Source: Roseovarius sp. (GTDB lineage Bacteria > Pseudomonadota > Alphaproteobacteria > Rhodobacterales > Rhodobacteraceae). Taken from it: a DNA stretch of 33,852 bases. The stretch lies in the NCBI GenBank assembly GCA_024636515.1, contig JAGXGX010000082.1, positions 1-33,852 on the forward strand, in the 5' to 3' direction. The notes beneath the pieces were generated by a model, which ran no database searches, was not told the origin of the DNA, and saw only the letters and a list, made by a program, of their open reading frames with translations. Position numbers and translations under genes: made by a program. This document shows positions 10,012 through 18,611 of the stretch, one piece after another (the first letter of the stretch is position 1; every line of letters begins with the position of its first letter).

Positions 10012-11058
10012 ATGATCTTGTTCTCAATCGCCACGCTGGCACCACTGGCCATGATCCTGCTTAGTGCGGGGCAGGGCGGGCTATGGCCCGCGGCGGCGCT
10101 AATTTACATGACCGCTTTGATCTTTGCGCTTGACCGGTTGGTCGCCGCTGCGCCCGGTGAAGTAAATGAGGCCGAGGAGTTTCCGGCCGCGCCCGTCCTG
10201 CTGGCGGTGCTGGGCACGTTGCATTTCGCGGTGCTGATGGCGGCGGTCTGGGCTGCTTCGGGGCACGGAGGCCTAGCCTTGTGGCAGCGCGTTTGTCTTG
10301 GTATCGCGGCCGGCCTTGTCTTTGGCCAGATCGCGCATCCCGTCGCGCATGAACTAATACACAAGCGCCTCAGCGCGCTGCGTTTCATGGGGCGCGCGAT
10401 ATACACGAGCCTGCTGATCGGCCATCACGCCAGCGCGCATTTGCTAGTGCATCATGTGTTTGTCGCCAGTGAGGATGACCCCAGCACCGCACGCCGCGGC
10501 GAGGGATTTTACCGCTTTGCCCTGCGGGCAGGGCGCGGCAGTTTTTATGCTGGCTTGCACGCCGAGACTGCGATGCTGCGCCGGGCTGGTCGACCCATGT
10601 GGCGCCACCCCCATCTGTTCTACGTCTTGGGCGGCGTTGCGTGCGTTTTGGCGGCCTTTTTACTGGGCGGGGTGCTGGGCGTCTTGGTCTACGTCGCGAT
10701 GTGTCTCTATGCGCAGATGCAAATCCTGATGTCCGACTACGTTCAGCATTACGGCCTACGCCGGGAGGTGTTGCCAAGCGGTAAGTTGGAGCCTGTGGGG
10801 CCGCGCCACTCTTGGAATGCGCCGCACCGTTTCTCGTCCGCGATGACGCTGAACGCACCGCGCCACTCGGATCATCATGTCGCTCCGTCGCGCGCCTATC
10901 CAGCATTGCGGTTGAACCCCGGCGAGATGCCGTGCCTGCCCTATTCGCTGCCTCTGATGGCGGCTTTGTCGCTGGCGCCGCCGATCTGGCGCAGGGTAAT
11001 GGACCGCCGGGTCGATAGCTGGGCGGCCTCCCGCGCAACGCCATTGCCGGATAGGTAA
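10012..11058 (+). CDS. AlkB-type alkane 1-monooxygenase / fatty-acid-desaturase superfamily diiron membrane enzyme
   Basis: Histidine boxes HELIHKR, HLLVHHVFVASEDDPSTARRGEGFYRF, APRHSDHH, plus DYVQHYGLRR; multi-TM. Confidence 0.85.
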   Translation: MILFSIATLAPLAMILLSAGQGGLWPAAALIYMTALIFALDRLVAAAPGEVNEAEEFPAAPVLLAVLGTLHFAVLMAAVWAASGHGGLALWQRVCLGIAAGLVFGQIAHPVAHELIHKRLSALRFMGRAIYTSLLIGHHASAHLLVHHVFVASEDDPSTARRGEGFYRFALRAGRGSFYAGLHAETAMLRRAGRPMWRHPHLFYVLGGVACVLAAFLLGGVLGVLVYVAMCLYAQMQILMSDYVQHYGLRREVLPSGKLEPVGPRHSWNAPHRFSSAMTLNAPRHSDHHVAPSRAYPALRLNPGEMPCLPYSLPLMAALSLAPPIWRRVMDRRVDSWAASRATPLPDR

Positions 11059-11099
11059 AACGGCTGGCCGGGCAGCATGTGCCGTGGCATGATCAGGCT

Positions 11100-11491
11100 A
11101 TGCGTATTCTTGCCCTGTTGCTGACCCTCACCGCGCTGCCCGCCGTCGCCCAAAGCATGATGACGGCCAGCGAATTTGACGCATACACCCAAGGCAAGAC
11201 ATTCATCTATGGCAGTATGGGTGCGCCCTATGGCACTGAGCAGTACTTAAAGAACCGCCGCGTACGGTGGGCCTTTGAGGGTGGTCAATGTCAGGAGGGG
11301 GCTGGTACGAGCAGGACGGCCTCATCTGCTTTACCTACGACACCGAACCCGAACCGCAATGCTGGAGCTTTCGGCGCGGCGCGGCGGGGCTGATCGCGCG
11401 GTTCGAAAATGATCCGTCAACGACCGAGCTTTACGAGGTCGAGCGTAGCGATGCATCTCTGACCTGCCTTGGCCCGGACGTGGGTGTCTGA
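11100..11491 (+). pseudogene. Small exported protein gene interrupted by an apparent frameshift
   Basis: Frame 1 MRILALLLTLTALPAVAQSMMTASEFDAYTQGKTFIYGSMGAPYGTEQYLKNRRVRWAFEGGQCQEG continues in another frame as GWYEQDGLICFTYDTEPEPQCWSFRRG...; the switch lies at a GGGGG run near 11296-11301. Confidence 0.7.
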
Positions 11492-11570
11492 CGACTAGGC
11501 GGCGTTAGAGCGATTATTTACCTCTCGCGAGACTGTTTGCCACGGGTTGATGCATGGGGCGCCTGCGGGT

Positions 11571-12218
11571 TTAGATCCGCAAGAACGGTTGTGCGAGCCG
11601 GGGTATCCAGCTGCGAAATCTAAGCGGGGCGTCGGTCGCGGCCAAACAGATGCAATCTATGCCAGCATCGGCGATAGGCGTATGATCCAGATCCTCATCC
11701 GCGATCTCGATATCGCCCCGCGCAAACCGTCCTCCGGCATCCGCAAAGGCACCTTGCAGAACCAGCGTCAGTTCGATGCCGCGATGGCCATGATCGGGAA
11801 CGGCCGCGCCAGCCTTGATATGCAGCAGACGCGCGGTAGCGCCGCCCTGCGTGTGCAAGATAGCCTGCCGAACGCCCATACCGACGGGCCGCCAGCCCAC
11901 CGCATCCAGATCGCCGCCCACATAATCCTGCAGGGGGGCAGGCAGAATTCCTGCCTTGCTCGGTGGCCGGACAGGCGCAGCAGCGCCGCATTTCGCCGCC
12001 GCCAGCGCTGCCTCCATGCTGCCGCCCGCCATCTGGGATACGTCGCCATTTTCTAAAATTTCGCCGCCGATGCTGTCGAATGCACCCAGCCGCGCGCGGC
12101 ACTCGTCACAAAGCGATATGTGCGCTGCCACTGTCAGGCTGAATGCCTCAGGCAGCGTGCCGGCCGAATAGGCCATCAGCAGTGGGTCTGTCAGGTGATG
12201 TGCAATATGATGTGTCAT
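11571..12218 (-). CDS. chrR: ChrR-family zinc-binding anti-sigma factor (ZAS plus cupin domain)
   Basis: HxxxCxxC (HISLCDEC) and cupin-like DHGHRGIELTLVLQGAFADAGGRFARGD; directly downstream of an ECF sigma gene. Confidence 0.93.
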   Translation of the reverse strand: MTHHIAHHLTDPLLMAYSAGTLPEAFSLTVAAHISLCDECRARLGAFDSIGGEILENGDVSQMAGGSMEAALAAAKCGAAAPVRPPSKAGILPAPLQDYVGGDLDAVGWRPVGMGVRQAILHTQGGATARLLHIKAGAAVPDHGHRGIELTLVLQGAFADAGGRFARGDIEIADEDLDHTPIADAGIDCICLAATDAPLRFRSWIPRLAQPFLRI

Positions 12219-12225
12219 AAGTACT

Positions 12226-12792
12226 TCAATTCATTGTGTGGCGCAGGCGATCCAGCGCAAGACGGATGCGAGATTTGATCGTGCCAAGAGGAAGTCCCGT
12301 CTTATCAGCGATCTCGGAGTGGCTGAGGTCGCCGAAATATGCGGCCTCAATTAAGGTCTTTTGTTTGGCTGGTAGGGCAGCAATGGCCTCGGCCAATCGC
12401 GCGCTTTCCTGCTCCAGTGCCAGCACATCAGATTGGTCGGGGGTCTCTCCCGGTCCCCAATTTATATCCTCAGGCTCTGGGCGGCGCGCTTTGCGCAGGG
12501 CGTCGATGCGGCGATTTCGCGCAATCGTAAATATCCACGTTGCCGCACTGGCGCGCGAGGGATCAAATAGATGCGCCTTTTGCCAAAGAGTCGCCATCAC
12601 GTCCTGCGCACATTCCTCGGCCAATGCTGCGCTGGCGCCCGATTTCATCAAGAACCCCTTCACGCGCGGCGCGAAGTGGCCGAAAATCTGAGCGAACGCC
12701 GCCTCATCCGCATCGTCGCGTATCCGCGCTATGCAAGCGATCCAGAGGCTGTTCTCGCTTTGCCGGTCGTGATCTGGCCGGTCTGTTGGCAC
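12226..12792 (-). CDS. rpoE: ECF RNA polymerase sigma factor RpoE (ECF11-like)
   Basis: Region 2 (FGHFAPRVKGFLMKSGASAALAEECAQDVMATLWQKAHLFDPSRASAATWIFTIARNRRIDALRK) and region 4 (YFGDLSHSEIADKTGLPLGTIKSRIRLALDRLR). GTG start at 12792 chosen by homology-like length; the ORF is open to 13050. Confidence 0.9.
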   Translation of the reverse strand: MPTDRPDHDRQSENSLWIACIARIRDDADEAAFAQIFGHFAPRVKGFLMKSGASAALAEECAQDVMATLWQKAHLFDPSRASAATWIFTIARNRRIDALRKARRPEPEDINWGPGETPDQSDVLALEQESARLAEAIAALPAKQKTLIEAAYFGDLSHSEIADKTGLPLGTIKSRIRLALDRLRHTMN

Positions 12793-12910
12793 GGGGCGGG
12801 GTCCTGACGATTGGCTTTTTAACGCACGCGCGCGCGACACGATTGTCGCAGGCGCGTTGCTGAACGATGCCAATCTATCGCCGGAGGTGTCAATTGCACA
12901 AAACATATGT

Positions 12911-12940
12911 CCAATACGCCGGACAACGCGCACTGGATCA
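12911..12940 (-). promoter_or_regulatory. Candidate autoregulatory RpoE-type promoter for rpoE-chrR
   Basis: Minus strand TGATCC-N18-TATTGG; the -35 matches the TGATCC element described for R. sphaeroides RpoE promoters. Confidence 0.5.
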
Positions 12941-12977
12941 CCGACGCGTGAAAAACGAATGTGACGGGCGATAATTT

Positions 12978-13007
12978 GCATCCGAAATGGCGCGGGAGGC
13001 GTAGTTA
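12978..13007 (+). promoter_or_regulatory. Candidate RpoE-type promoter for the divergent lipid operon
   Basis: GCATCC-N18-TAGTTA on + strand, same spacing as the rpoE-side candidate; -35 has one mismatch from TGATCC. Confidence 0.35.
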
Positions 13008-13043
13008 CTCCTAACGGCCCGAACAAAACGGACAAAATTACAT

Positions 13044-14333
13044 ATGCCATTTGAATTGCAGCCTGCCCCGAGGCGCAAGATAGCGATCATCGGAGCAGGC
13101 ATCTCAGGCATGGGCGCCGCCCATCGCTTGTCACCGGATAACGACGTCACGGTATATGAGGCCGAGCCGCGACTTGGCGGTCATGCGCGTACCATCATGG
13201 CCGGAAAGCGGGGCGATCAGCCGGTCGATACCGGCTTTATCGTGTTCAATTATGCCAATTATCCGCATCTGGCTGATCTGTTCGCAGAATTGGAGGTGCC
13301 TGTCGTGCCCAGTGATATGAGCTTTGGCGCGTCCATAGATGGTGGTCGGCTGGAATACGGGCTGTCTGGTGCGCGCGCCGCGTTTGCACAGTGGCGCAAT
13401 GCTGCGCGGCCTGCATTTCTGCGGATGCTCCGCGATATATTTCACTTTAACGCCAACGCCGTCCAAGCCGCGCGCGGCAGCGAGATGACGATCGGCGATT
13501 TGCTGTTCCATCTTCGTACAGGGGCGTGGTTTCGCGAGTACTACCTGTTGCCGCTGTCAGGCGCGATCTGGTCTACGCCGACGGACAAGATACTGGATTT
13601 TCCGGCCGCGGCGATGATGCGCTTCTTTGAGAACCACGCGCTATTGGGCTACGAGGGCCAACACCAGTGGTACACAGTTCGGGGCGGATCTGTGCAGTAT
13701 GTCACCCGGCTGGAGGCGCATCTGCGCCGCGCTGGCGCGCGACTGCGCGCCGGTTGCCCCGTTCAGTCTGTGCGCCGGATGCCCGGCGGCGTCCAGATAA
13801 AGGCTCACGGCGATTGGGAGCGATTCGACGAGGTCATCATGGCAACCCATTCAGACGACAGCCTGCGCCTGTTGGATGATCCGACAGCCGACGAACGGCG
13901 CTACTTGGGAGCTATTGCTTACCAGCCGAATGACATCTTGCTGCATTCGGACGCTTCCGTCATGCCGCGCCGCCGCGCCGTCTGGTCGTCTTGGAATTAT
14001 ACCGAGGACCGGGCAAAAGAAGACAGCCGGATTGATCTGACCTACTGGATGAACAAGCTTCAACCGATCCCGATGGACGATCCGCATTTCGTCACGCTGA
14101 ACACCACGCGCCGCATCCGCGAGGAACTGATCCATGACCGCGTGACGCTGCGCCATCCCGTCTACGACCATGCCGCGCTGGCCGCGCAAGGGCAGATCGC
14201 CGCGATGAACGGGGCGCAGAATACGTGGTATTGCGGTGCATGGATGAAAAACGGCTTTCACGAGGATGGCCTTGGCAGCGCGGTAGACGTGGCGGACGCG
14301 CTAGCGGCGCGGAGAATGTTGGCGGCGGCATGA
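13044..14333 (+). CDS. NAD(P)/FAD-dependent amine-oxidase-like oxidoreductase (RSP1091-like, furan-fatty-acid pathway candidate)
   Basis: Rossmann GxGxxG (IAIIGAGISGMGAAHRL), GGHARTI, VDTGFIVFNYANYPHL; first gene of an operon divergent from rpoE-chrR. Confidence 0.88.
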   Translation: MPFELQPAPRRKIAIIGAGISGMGAAHRLSPDNDVTVYEAEPRLGGHARTIMAGKRGDQPVDTGFIVFNYANYPHLADLFAELEVPVVPSDMSFGASIDGGRLEYGLSGARAAFAQWRNAARPAFLRMLRDIFHFNANAVQAARGSEMTIGDLLFHLRTGAWFREYYLLPLSGAIWSTPTDKILDFPAAAMMRFFENHALLGYEGQHQWYTVRGGSVQYVTRLEAHLRRAGARLRAGCPVQSVRRMPGGVQIKAHGDWERFDEVIMATHSDDSLRLLDDPTADERRYLGAIAYQPNDILLHSDASVMPRRRAVWSSWNYTEDRAKEDSRIDLTYWMNKLQPIPMDDPHFVTLNTTRRIREELIHDRVTLRHPVYDHAALAAQGQIAAMNGAQNTWYCGAWMKNGFHEDGLGSAVDVADALAARRMLAAA

Positions 14334-15085
14334 GTCGGGTCCGCCATATCGCGGGCCACACGTGGCATGGGCGCAAAGGTGCGGTGCGCAACGCGTTCAA
14401 ATACTCCATCGATTATGTGTTGCTGGACGCCGAAGGGCAGGTGGCCGCGCCGGGCCTGTTTGGCCGCAACCGGCGCTGTCTAGCCAGCGTGCACGACGTC
14501 GATCATGGCGGCGCGCCGCATCAGGGGATCGGTGCCGCGTGGGTGCGGCGGGTGCTGGCACAGTACCAGTTGCCCTCGCCCGCGCAGATCGAGCTGTTGG
14601 CCCAGCCTCGTATTCTGGGCCATGTGTTTAACCCGGTGTCGTTCTGGCTGTGCCGTGACGATGAGGGCGGTTTGCGGCAGGCGATTTCTGAGGTCAGCAA
14701 TACCTTCGGCGACCGGCACAGCTATCTATGCCACAAGGCCGATGGTTCGGTGATTGAGGCAAGTGACACTCTGACGGCGGCCAAGATTTTCCACGTCTCG
14801 CCCTTTCAGAAGGTCGATGGCGGATACGAGTTCCGCTTTGATCTGAGAGAGGATCGCATCGATATCAGGATTGACATGACCGGCGGGGATGGCGGCGTCG
14901 TCGCCACGTTAGTCGGGCCGGTTCGTGTGCTGACCAACAGGGGGTTGATCGCAGCGATGCTGCGCAGGCCATTCGGCTCGCGCCGGGTTCTGGCGCTGAT
15001 CCATTGGCAGGCGCTCAAGCTGTGGTGGAAGGGCGCCGCATACCGCCCCCGGCCTGAGCCGCCGGAGCAAGAAGTGTCAAAGTGA
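14330..15085 (+). CDS. DUF1365 family protein
   Basis: MSRVRHIAGHTWHGRKGAVRNAFKYSIDYVLLD...ILGHVFNPVSFWLCRD...EVSNTFGDRHSYL; ATGA overlap with upstream gene. Confidence 0.9.
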   Translation: MSRVRHIAGHTWHGRKGAVRNAFKYSIDYVLLDAEGQVAAPGLFGRNRRCLASVHDVDHGGAPHQGIGAAWVRRVLAQYQLPSPAQIELLAQPRILGHVFNPVSFWLCRDDEGGLRQAISEVSNTFGDRHSYLCHKADGSVIEASDTLTAAKIFHVSPFQKVDGGYEFRFDLREDRIDIRIDMTGGDGGVVATLVGPVRVLTNRGLIAAMLRRPFGSRRVLALIHWQALKLWWKGAAYRPRPEPPEQEVSK

Positions 15086-16299
15086 GCGCCGCGCCGCGCC
15101 TGCCAGCCTATTCGCTCTTTGCGGCGTTTCTGGCGTCGGCGGGCCTGCCGATCTACATCCATGCCCCCAAATTCTACGTCGATGAATATGGTGTATCGCT
15201 GGCGCTGTTGGGAACTGTTCTGTTCGCGCTGCGGCTGATTGACGTGGTGCAGGATCCGCTGCTGGGCAGGCTTGCCGCGCGCACGCAGCGTTGGCGGGCA
15301 GCGACGGTTGGTGGGGCTGGCGCCGCGATGGCGGCGGCGATGGTGGGCCTTCTTGCCGTGACGCCGCCCATCGCGCCGATCTGGTGGTTTGCGTTAATGC
15401 TGACTGTGGTGTTTTCCGGCTTTAGCTATCTGACGATCTGTTTCTATGCCCAAGGCGTGTCGACCGCCGGCGCGTTGGCGCAATCTGGGCATTTGCGGCT
15501 GGCCCGCTGGCGGGAGACTGGCGCGCTTTTGGGTATTTGCGCTGCATCCGTCGCGCCGATCCTCTTGGGCGGGTACGGCGCGTTTGCGTTCGCATTTGTA
15601 GTGCTGGGCGCGGCAGCGCTGATTGTGATGTGGGGCCAGTGGGGGGGCGCGTCCATCCCGTCCGAAGGGTTTGGCCCGGTCCTGCGCGACGGCATATCGC
15701 GGCGTCTGCTGTTGATTGCGCTGGTCAATGCGGCGCCTGTCGCCGTCAGCTCGACGCTCTTTCTATTCTTCGTCGAAAGCCGTCTGGGCGCGCCGGGATG
15801 GGAGGGGCCACTGCTGCTGTTGTTTTTCCTTTCTGCGGCGGTGGCCACCCCATTCTGGGGCCGCGCGGCCGAGCGATGGGGCGCCAAGCGCGTTCTGCTG
15901 GCCGCCATGGTGCTGGCCATCGCGGCGTTCGGATGCGCGGCGCTGCTGGGCACGGGCGATACATGGGCGTTCGCCGCCGTCTGTGTCGTTTCGGGCGCCG
16001 CCGTCGGCGCTGACATGACGCTGCTACCTGCCATGTTCGCGCGGCGCATGGCCGATATCGCACCGGGGGCGAGCGAGGGGTTCGGCCTGTGGTCTTTTGT
16101 GTCGAAGCTGACGCTGGCTCTGGCCGCTGTGGCCTTGCTTCCGGCACTGGAGGCCGGGGGTTTTCAGGCGGGCACTCAGAATAATGAGGACGCGCTGCGC
16201 CTGCTGACGCTGCTCTATTGCGCGTTGCCTTGTGTGCTGAAGGTTGTGGCGATTGCCCTACTGGCCGGTGTGGACCTGCCCGAGGAGGCGACAGCATGA
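15082..16299 (+). CDS. MFS / GPH-family (sugar:cation symporter-like) transporter
   Basis: 12-TM-like protein; LRLIDVVQDPLLGRLAART motif; GTG start overlapping the DUF1365 stop. Confidence 0.85.
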   Translation: MSAAPRLPAYSLFAAFLASAGLPIYIHAPKFYVDEYGVSLALLGTVLFALRLIDVVQDPLLGRLAARTQRWRAATVGGAGAAMAAAMVGLLAVTPPIAPIWWFALMLTVVFSGFSYLTICFYAQGVSTAGALAQSGHLRLARWRETGALLGICAASVAPILLGGYGAFAFAFVVLGAAALIVMWGQWGGASIPSEGFGPVLRDGISRRLLLIALVNAAPVAVSSTLFLFFVESRLGAPGWEGPLLLLFFLSAAVATPFWGRAAERWGAKRVLLAAMVLAIAAFGCAALLGTGDTWAFAAVCVVSGAAVGADMTLLPAMFARRMADIAPGASEGFGLWSFVSKLTLALAAVALLPALEAGGFQAGTQNNEDALRLLTLLYCALPCVLKVVAIALLAGVDLPEEATA

Positions 16300-16394
16300 G
16301 CGCGGTTTTGCTGGCGCTGTGGACGATGCATAGCTTGGCCAGCACGGAACCACCGCCATTCGCCACTAGTTTCGTAAACACGCTACAAGGGTAG
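16296..16394 (+). CDS. Translationally coupled 32-aa mini-ORF, or remnant of a longer gene
   Basis: ATG at 16296 overlaps the MFS stop (ATGA): MSAVLLALWTMHSLASTEPPPFATSFVNTLQG*. Confidence 0.35.
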   Translation: MSAVLLALWTMHSLASTEPPPFATSFVNTLQG

Positions 16395-16431
16395 CCGACC
16401 TGGTCGCCATGATGAAGAGGACAGACGCCCG

Positions 16432-17169
16432 ATGACCGAATGGACCGGAAAACGCTATTGGGTGATCGGGGCCAGCGACGGTCTGGGCGAGGCGCTGGCG
16501 CGCAAATTGAGCGCAGCAGGCGCCGAGGTGATCATATCATCACGCAGCGAGGACAAACTGAAGGCAGTGGCGGATAGCCTTCCGGGACGCGCGCATGTGG
16601 TGACAGTCGACGTCGCCGATCTGGAGAGCGTGCGCCGCGCCGCCGAGCAGGTGGGCGAAATGGACGGTATGGTCTATACCGCCGGAGTATACTGGCCCTT
16701 CGCCGCGCAGGACTGGAACGCCGAGCAGGCAGAGGCGATGGGCAACATCAACTTCGTTGGTGCCCTGCGCGCCGTGGGCGAAGTGGTTCCCAAGATGGTC
16801 GCGCGCAATGCGGGTCACATCGTGCTGACTGGCTCGCTGTCGGGTTTTCGCGGACTACCGGGCGCCATCGGCTATGCCGCGTCAAAGGCGGGCGTCATGG
16901 CGCTGGGCGAGAGCCTTCAGGTCGATCTGTTCAAGACCGGGGTGCGGGTACAGATAGCCAATCCCGGCTTTATCAAGACGCGGTTGACGGAAAAGAACGA
17001 TTTCAACATGCCATTCCTGATGACACCCGAAGAAGCCGCGCAAGAGATGTTCGAGATGATGTGCGACGATGGCGCGACTGTGCGTCATTTTCCGCGCCTC
17101 TTTAGCTACCTGTTTCGGTTCAGTCGAGTCTGGCCCGACTGGCTGTACAACCGCTTCTTTGCTAAGTAG
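16432..17169 (+). CDS. Short-chain dehydrogenase/reductase
   Basis: GASDGLGEALA cofactor motif; catalytic YAASKAG; 245 aa. Confidence 0.93.
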   Translation: MTEWTGKRYWVIGASDGLGEALARKLSAAGAEVIISSRSEDKLKAVADSLPGRAHVVTVDVADLESVRRAAEQVGEMDGMVYTAGVYWPFAAQDWNAEQAEAMGNINFVGALRAVGEVVPKMVARNAGHIVLTGSLSGFRGLPGAIGYAASKAGVMALGESLQVDLFKTGVRVQIANPGFIKTRLTEKNDFNMPFLMTPEEAAQEMFEMMCDDGATVRHFPRLFSYLFRFSRVWPDWLYNRFFAK

Positions 17170-17320
17170 GCGCTCGGGTGCACGCGGTGGAATTAAGTAT
17201 TTTTTACCAAGAAAAGCTACGGGCACAGTGTGCGGCCTTGTCTGCGGACCGCAAAGAACTGGACAATTGGGGCGTAGGTTCGCAGGATCGCGCCGGGCGC
17301 ATCGGGCGTGTTATAAGGGT

Positions 17321-18598
17321 ATGGCTATGACTGGAACAACGCTGACACGGCGCAAGGCGCTGACCACGATCGCAGGCGGCGCGGCCGCGCTACCGCTCTG
17401 GGCGCGTTATACCCACGCGCAGACTGCCGAGCCGATCAAGGTTGGATTTCAGGTGCACCGCACTGGTGTCGGCGCTGCGTATGGCCGCTGGTACGAACGC
17501 ACGGCCAATGCAGCTGCCAAGTTCATCAACGAGGGCGGCGGCATCAATGGCCGTATGGTTGAGCTGGTGCCAGAGGATGACGGCACGAACCCCAAGCGTG
17601 GGGCGGAACTGATCGAGAAATTCGCCAACCAGCATAAGTGCGACATTGCGTATGGCACGCTGTTCAGCCACGTCGTCATCGGCTCCGCGCCGCGCGCGGG
17701 CGAGTTGAAGTTGCCCTATTTCGTGGTGTCCGAGGGGCATCATGTCGCCAGCGGGATGCTGAACCGCTACACGCTGCAGCCCGGCATCACGGATGTGAAG
17801 AGTCAGGTTCTGTCCATGGCGCCCTATGTGGCCGAAAATCTGGGCAAGAAGGTCACGATGATTTTCCCTGACTATGCCTTTGGGCATGATCATCGCGATT
17901 TCTTTAGCGAAGCGATTGAGGCGCAGGGGGGCGAGGTGCTGGCGCAGATCGCCATCCCGCCCAGCGAGACGTCGTTTACGCGCTATTTCCCCAAGATCCC
18001 GCGCGAGACGGAGGTAGTTTACCACGTCTTGGTCGGGCCATCGGTGCTGACTTTCGTCAAGGAGCTGGGCGAATTCTTTGGTGGGTCGGGGCCGCAGTTG
18101 TTCGGCTTTGTTGACAGTCTTGAGGCGATTGACATCGGCAGCCCCGGTCTGGATTTCCTAGAAGGATCGCATTTCTGGGAGGGGATGTGCCGCTATGCGC
18201 AGCCGGACCAGACAGAAGCTAAGGCATTCTACCGGGCCGCCGTTGGCGTGAATGATGAGGGTGCATCGCTGGACGATCCGCGCGACGTGTCGGCATATGG
18301 TCACATGTTCGGCTGCTGGACCACGCTGAGCGCGATCAAGGAGGGGATGGAGGCGGCAGACTATCGCGGCCCGCAAGATCGCGCCGCGCTGATAGAGGCG
18401 GTGGAGGCGATTGGCGACATGCCGCACAGCCGTGCCTATCCACAAGGGCCGATGCGCTTTAACGGCAAGACGCATCAGGTGTTTGGCGAACAGCATATCA
18501 GCCGGGTAGAGAGCGGGCGCCTCGTGCGGGTGCATACGGCAGGCATCGACGATACCCTGTATCCTGACGAGGTGGATTATACCCAGCAGCCGCTGTGA
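17321..18598 (+). CDS. ABC transporter substrate-binding protein (branched-chain amino acid / amide type), probable Tat signal
   Basis: N-terminal TRRKALTTIAGGAAALPLWARYTHAQ; periplasmic-binding fold IKVGFQVHRTGVGAAYGRWYERTANAAAKFINEGGGINGRMVELVPEDDGTNP; start placed at 17321 near ggg SD. Confidence 0.9.
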   Translation: MAMTGTTLTRRKALTTIAGGAAALPLWARYTHAQTAEPIKVGFQVHRTGVGAAYGRWYERTANAAAKFINEGGGINGRMVELVPEDDGTNPKRGAELIEKFANQHKCDIAYGTLFSHVVIGSAPRAGELKLPYFVVSEGHHVASGMLNRYTLQPGITDVKSQVLSMAPYVAENLGKKVTMIFPDYAFGHDHRDFFSEAIEAQGGEVLAQIAIPPSETSFTRYFPKIPRETEVVYHVLVGPSVLTFVKELGEFFGGSGPQLFGFVDSLEAIDIGSPGLDFLEGSHFWEGMCRYAQPDQTEAKAFYRAAVGVNDEGASLDDPRDVSAYGHMFGCWTTLSAIKEGMEAADYRGPQDRAALIEAVEAIGDMPHSRAYPQGPMRFNGKTHQVFGEQHISRVESGRLVRVHTAGIDDTLYPDEVDYTQQPL

Positions 18599-18611
18599 GA
18601 GAGGTCTGGGC

